NCBI RefSeq assembly: GCF_017357405.1
Contig: NZ_CP071597.1
Location: 1,612,001 to 1,676,000, forward strand
Direction of reading: 5' to 3'
Length of the DNA stretch: 64,000 bases
Source of the DNA: Halomontanus rarus
GTDB taxonomy: Archaea > Halobacteriota > Halobacteria > Halobacteriales > Natrialbaceae
Shown here piece after piece: positions 60,543 to 64,000 of this stretch (position 1 is the stretch's first letter; each line of letters opens with the position of its first letter). A model generated the notes under the pieces. That model had not been told where the DNA came from. It ran no database searches and saw nothing but the letters and a program-made list of their open reading frames with translations. Both the position numbers and the translations under genes were made by a program.

Positions 60543-61595
60543 ATGCAACGGGTCGCGGACGATCTGCAAGACGACTGGGTGGCCGACATCGGCGAACAGC
60601 TACCGGTCTCGCCGCTGTCGGCGCTCGGATTCGTCCTCGCGACGGTTATCGGGGTCCGCGTCGCCGCCCGGAGCGTCGTGGGTCTGGCGCTCCTCGAGAG
60701 TCTCTTCCCGTTTCTGGCCGCGGCGGCGGTCGTCGTCGCGGATCGCTGGCTCGTCGAGAACGACGTCGGCGTTCGGGATCGAATTACCGTGTTCGCGTAC
60801 GGTCTCGGGGGCTTTCTCGCCGCCGCCCTCGTCACGGCCCTCCACGTCCACGTCATGAATCTCCACGGGACGACCGTGCCGCAACCGCTGTATCTGACGC
60901 TGATGAGCGGCACCGTCGGCGTCGCCGCCGGGACCATCGCGGGCATCTACGAGATCCGCCAGCGGGCCGCCGTCCGTGACGCCCGGCGACAGAGCGCCCG
61001 CCTCGAGGAGTTCGCCTCGGTCGTCAGCCACGACCTTCGAAACCCGCTCAGCGTCGCACAGGGCCGGCTGCGCGAGACGTTTCGAACCGGCGATCCGGAC
61101 CACCTGAAGTCGGTCGACGGCGCGCTCGAGCGGATGGACGAACTCATCGAGGAGTCGCTATCGGTCGCCCGCAACGGCACTCACGTCGAGGAGTCCGAGG
61201 AAGTCCCGCTCGTCGAACTCGCCAGCGACGCCTGGGAGTCGGTCGACACCGACGAGGCGAGGTTCGAGACGGCCGGCGATCGGGCCATCCACGTCGACTA
61301 CGCGCGAGCGAAGAACCTCTTCGAGAACCTCTATCGAAACGCGGTCGAGCACGGTGGCGACGACGTCACCGTCCGCGTCGGTCCGTCCAAACACGGCTTC
61401 TTCGTCGAAGACGACGGCCCAGGTATTCCGGCGGCACAGCGGTCGAACGTCCTCGAGCAGGGGTACTCGACCGGCGACGACGGCTCGGGACTGGGCCTCG
61501 CGATCGTCCGCGCGATCGCCGACGCTCACAGCTGGGACGTGACCGTCACGGAGAGTCGATCGGGCGGTGCGCGGTTCGAGTTCACCCGCGGGTGA
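60543..61595 (+). CDS. Membrane sensor histidine kinase
   Basis: The 350-residue protein has four hydrophobic segments in its first 140 residues (near 25-42, 46-66, 82-103 and 119-138). The kinase core follows: H-box FASVVSHDLRNPLSVAQGRL with the phospho-accepting His, N-box LFENLYRNAVEHGGDD, G1 VEDDGPGIP and G2 GSGLGLAIVRAIA. No receiver domain or HAMP is present, and no partner regulator lies next to it, so the signal and target are unknown. It is divergent from hisS. Confidence 0.92.
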   Translation: MQRVADDLQDDWVADIGEQLPVSPLSALGFVLATVIGVRVAARSVVGLALLESLFPFLAAAAVVVADRWLVENDVGVRDRITVFAYGLGGFLAAALVTALHVHVMNLHGTTVPQPLYLTLMSGTVGVAAGTIAGIYEIRQRAAVRDARRQSARLEEFASVVSHDLRNPLSVAQGRLRETFRTGDPDHLKSVDGALERMDELIEESLSVARNGTHVEESEEVPLVELASDAWESVDTDEARFETAGDRAIHVDYARAKNLFENLYRNAVEHGGDDVTVRVGPSKHGFFVEDDGPGIPAAQRSNVLEQGYSTGDDGSGLGLAIVRAIADAHSWDVTVTESRSGGARFEFTRG

Positions 61596-61638
61596 GAGAG
61601 CGAGGGCGAAGCGAGAAGCGGTCTCGGTCGACGGGTGC

Positions 61639-62229
61639 CTACCGCACGTCGGTCACGTGCGTCTGTTCGTGATCCGGGAAGTACTCGCCGATGGCGTCGA
61701 TGCCGTCCTCCTCGGCGATGATCGCCCGTAACTCCGCTTCGTAGTCGGCGCGGGTGATCTGCCCGCTCGGTCCGACGGTGACGTCGAGGGTCTCCTCGAC
61801 CAGTCGATCCACGGCCGTCCGGCCGAACCCCGACAGCGGTGCGATGTAATCGACGCCGTGGCGATCCTCGAGACTCTGGGCCTGTGCCCGCGAAACCGTC
61901 GGAACCCGGTCGTCGCGTCTGGTGCCGTCGGCGACCGCATCGAACTCCCGTTCGGCAGCCGTCTCGAGGGCGTGCTGGTGGACCAACTGGATACCGTTGC
62001 GGGGAAAGCCGTCCTCGCGGATTCGGTCGACGGCCTCGTGGGCGACGTCGGGGTCGAGTTCGAGACGCTCGAAGTCGAATCCGGTCGCCTCGGCCGTCGA
62101 TCGAGCGTGTTTCCAGTCGTCGGTGATCCCGAAGTGGGCCGTCTGAAGGGTCACGTCGTAAAACTCCGACAGGAGGAGCGCCGCGAGCGTCGAGTCTTTG
62201 CCGCCGCTGTAGAGCAAGCCGAGCCGCAT
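61639..62229 (-). CDS. PP-loop ATP pyrophosphatase-family protein
   Basis: The 196-residue protein starts MRLGLLYSGGKDSTLAALLL, with the PP-loop SGGKDS that binds ATP in N-type pyrophosphatases. It continues with HFGITDDWKHARSTAEATGF and a C-terminal block DYIAPLSGFGRTAVDRLVEE. Family members adenylate a substrate for amidation or thiolation; the substrate here is not identifiable. It starts 4 bp after the stop of the PDCD5-family gene, so they are co-transcribed with rps19e. Confidence 0.88.
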   Translation of the reverse strand: MRLGLLYSGGKDSTLAALLLSEFYDVTLQTAHFGITDDWKHARSTAEATGFDFERLELDPDVAHEAVDRIREDGFPRNGIQLVHQHALETAAEREFDAVADGTRRDDRVPTVSRAQAQSLEDRHGVDYIAPLSGFGRTAVDRLVEETLDVTVGPSGQITRADYEAELRAIIAEEDGIDAIGEYFPDHEQTHVTDVR

Positions 62230-62233
62230 CGAA

Positions 62234-62590
62234 TCAGCGCCGGCGGATGTCGAAGCTCTGCTTCTCGGGTTTGAGTTCGTTGAGCAGTTGCTTCATCTTC
62301 GAATCGTCGATCTTCCCCTGCAGACGACCGCTCTGGGCGAGTGCGACCACCTGCTGTTCGACCTTTTCGCCGAACTGCGGTTTGCTCATCTTCACCGTGT
62401 TGAGCCGTTTCCGAGCGTCGTCGGTGAGATGCTGGCGAAGCATCGCCTTCTTCTGGGCTTCCGCCTGTTGCTGGGCGGCTTCCTGCTGGGCTCTGGCCTC
62501 GTCTCCCTGCTGGGATTCGGCGCGCTCTTGTAACTGTTCCATCTTCTTCTGTCGAAGTTCCTCGAGGTCGTCGTCGGGACTATCGCTCAT
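62234..62590 (-). CDS. DNA-binding protein of the PDCD5 family
   Basis: The 118-residue helical protein has the family pattern: [15 protein letters not shown], a Gln/Ala-rich helix, [38 protein letters not shown] and [17 protein letters not shown], ending in a basic tail DIRRR. Archaeal members are small DNA- or RNA-associated proteins of poorly known role. The order rps19e, PDCD5-family gene, PP-loop gene is typical of haloarchaea. Confidence 0.93.
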   Translation of the reverse strand: MSDSPDDDLEELRQKKMEQLQERAESQQGDEARAQQEAAQQQAEAQKKAMLRQHLTDDARKRLNTVKMSKPQFGEKVEQQVVALAQSGRLQGKIDDSKMKQLLNELKPEKQSFDIRRR

Positions 62591-62671
62591 AGGACAGTGT
62601 AGTTTCGCACGGGGGAAAATGATTACGGACGGAGAGCGGCCGCGTCGGCCGACCGCGAAAGCAGCAGACGT

Positions 62672-63127
62672 CTACGCGTAGCGCTCGAGGTCCGGTCGAT
62701 CGAGATCCGAGAGGACGTCGCCGGCGGTGTCGTCGAGGAGGCTGCGACCGTCGGCGGTGATTCGGCGACCTTCGCCGTCCGCGGTCTCGACGAGGTCTTC
62801 CTCCTCGAGTTGCTGGAGGATGGTTCGAATGAGGTTGCGCGAGCCGTCGGCACGGCGGTCGGGAGCGACCTGGTAGCGGTTCGAGCCGCCCTTCGCGCCG
62901 CCGTACTCGGTGGCGAGTCGCTCGACACCGACGGGACCGGTGTCGGCGACTTTGCGGAGGAGACTTGCGGCGCGAAGCGCCCAGAAGTTCTCCTGTTCGG
63001 GTGGCAGGTCTCGGTTAACGCCGGTCTTCGTGAACTGTGCCCAGTCGGGTTCGTCGAGTCGGTCCTCGAGGTCCTCGGCGACTGCCTCGAGCAAGGCATC
63101 CACCGGAACGTCGTACATCGTAGCCAT
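62672..63127 (-). CDS. rps19e: Small-subunit ribosomal protein eS19
   Basis: The 151-residue protein matches S19e, an archaeal/eukaryotic small-subunit protein needed for 40S/30S maturation: YDVPVDALLEAVAEDLEDRL, PDWAQFTKTGVNRDLPPEQ, FWALRAASLLRKVADTGPVGVERLA, YGGAKGGSNRYQVAPD and IRTILQQLEEEDLVETADGEGRRIT. The length is normal. It heads the operon with the PDCD5-family and PP-loop genes. Confidence 0.96.
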   Translation of the reverse strand: MATMYDVPVDALLEAVAEDLEDRLDEPDWAQFTKTGVNRDLPPEQENFWALRAASLLRKVADTGPVGVERLATEYGGAKGGSNRYQVAPDRRADGSRNLIRTILQQLEEEDLVETADGEGRRITADGRSLLDDTAGDVLSDLDRPDLERYA

Positions 63128-63354
63128 TGGCGTTTCGTTCCCTGCCGCGGCATTTAAGCCCGTCGTTGTCGCCCCGCGTTACGGTGTGGTGTGGCGCAGT
63201 GCTCCGCGTCGCGTCGCGTTGCGGTATATCGTGTTACGTTGTGGTACGTCGTGTTGTGGGTCGAGGCGCGGTATCAGCGTTAGCGCGAGTGAAAATGTGA
63301 ACACACCGCGAACGCATCCGGTTGGCTTTTCGCACTGGACTCGAAACGACCGGT
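63128..63354. other. Divergent promoter region with GT-rich low-complexity stretch
   Basis: Between rps19e and thiL the bases 63175-63262 are a run of short GTG/CGT variants ('ggtgtggtgtggcg', 'gttacgttgtggtacgtcgt'). It is probably slippage-prone simple sequence with both promoters nearby. No gene is seen. Confidence 0.4.
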
Positions 63355-64000
63355 ATGGACGAACGCGCCGCACTGGCGCTGTTAGAGACGGAACTCGGCC
63401 CAGCCGGCGACGACGCCGCCGTCGTCGACGGGCAGGTGATGACGACGGACATGCTCCACGAGACGACGGACTTTCCCGGGGGGACGACTCGCTACACGGC
63501 GGGCTGGCGATCCGTTGGCGCCTCGCTGTCGGACGTGGCGGCGATGGGTGCCGAGGCGACGGCGGCGGTCGCCGCCTACGCCGCGCCCGCGTTCGATCGC
63601 GAGGAACTCGCGGCGTTCGTTCGCGGCGCGAGCGACGTCTGCGAGGCGGTCGGCGCGAAGTACGTCGGCGGCGACCTCGACGACCACACCGAGTTCACTG
63701 TGGCGACGACCGTCCTCGGCCGGACGGACGACCCCGTTCTCCGCAACGGTGCCCAGCCCGGCGACGCCGTCTGCGTCACCGGTACGCTGGGCCGAAGCGC
63801 CGCCGCCCTCGAGCTGTTCGAGCGCGGCGAACTCGAGCGCGCGAACGAGCTGTTCCGGTTCGAGCCGCGGGTCGCGGCGGGGCGGGCGGTCGCCGACCAC
63901 GCGACCGCGATGATGGACTCGAGCGACGGCCTCGCCCGGTCGCTCCACCAGCTCGCCGAAGCCAGCGGCTGCGGGTTCGCCGTCGAGTCGGATCGACTGC
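63355..64000 (+). CDS. thiL: Thiamine-monophosphate kinase (partial, C-terminus off the right edge)
   Basis: 215 codons are present before the window ends. The protein begins MDERAALALLETELGPAGDDAAVV, the GDDAA motif that binds metal and ATP in ThiL. TTDMLHETTDFP, VGASLSDVAAMGAEAT, GGDLDDHTEFTV and MDSSDGLARSL follow as expected for this PurM-like fold. It phosphorylates thiamine monophosphate to the active diphosphate. It is divergent from rps19e. Missing is about the last third. Confidence 0.93.
   Translation, partial: MDERAALALLETELGPAGDDAAVVDGQVMTTDMLHETTDFPGGTTRYTAGWRSVGASLSDVAAMGAEATAAVAAYAAPAFDREELAAFVRGASDVCEAVGAKYVGGDLDDHTEFTVATTVLGRTDDPVLRNGAQPGDAVCVTGTLGRSAAALELFERGELERANELFRFEPRVAAGRAVADHATAMMDSSDGLARSLHQLAEASGCGFAVESDRL

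Noticed and set aside
63175..63262. GT-rich repeats between rps19e and thiL as a regulatory array
   Set aside because: The units are irregular and look like simple-sequence slippage.

Overview
This window is a piece of a haloarchaeal chromosome (class Halobacteria). The evidence is high GC, very acidic proteins, Tat export for nearly all secreted proteins, and archaeal core genes: aIF5B, Nob1, a proteasome-activating nucleotidase, pyruvoyl arginine decarboxylase, S19e and a PDCD5-family protein. CTCGAG is very frequent, which fits a Natrialbales-type genome, but genus is not determinable from the sequence alone.

Layout. Positions 1-7393 are core genes: nob1 (cut at the left edge), a PRC-barrel protein, infB, a small haloarchaeal protein, pdaD, pan and pepF. 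Positions 7394-8880 are AT-rich and gene-poor and contain a decayed dockerin gene. Positions 8881-47797, about 39 kb and entirely on the + strand, form a polysaccharide-degradation island. Positions 48482-64000 return to ordinary genes: a small membrane protein, an M28 peptidase, truA, three sulfatase-superfamily proteins, a methyltransferase, a DUF3303-like protein, thioredoxin, an APH-fold kinase, hisS, a histidine kinase, a PP-loop ATPase, a PDCD5-family protein, rps19e and thiL (cut at the right edge).

The island looks like a complete archaeal cellulosome-like system. One 2078-residue secreted protein carries its own GH5 domain, ten tandem cohesin-like modules and a C-terminal jelly-roll (CBM-like) domain, so it resembles a catalytic scaffoldin. 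The next gene encodes a single closely related cohesin followed by a PGF-CTERM-type surface anchor. Around them are thirteen intact proteins ending in a dockerin: nine GH5 enzymes (six cellulase-like, three mannanase-like), one GH10 xylanase, one GH81 beta-1,3-glucanase, one CBM-only protein, and one protein with a cohesin-like module plus dockerin and no recognised enzyme. A further protein has the same CBM-like domain, an unrecognised C-terminal half and no dockerin. Accessory modules include Fn3, CBM5/12-like, CBM6-like, PKD and a concanavalin-like domain.

How it would work (inference): Tat-exported enzymes dock through calcium-dependent dockerins either onto the ten-cohesin scaffold, which its jelly-roll domain may bind to substrate, or singly onto the anchored cohesin at the cell surface. 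Cellulose, mannan, xylan and beta-1,3-glucan would be attacked together. No cohesin-dockerin binding can be proven from sequence. A conserved sequence element just downstream of many dockerin stop codons, near-identical dockerin DNA in distant genes, and dockerin gene remnants show that the island has grown and shrunk by duplication and recombination.
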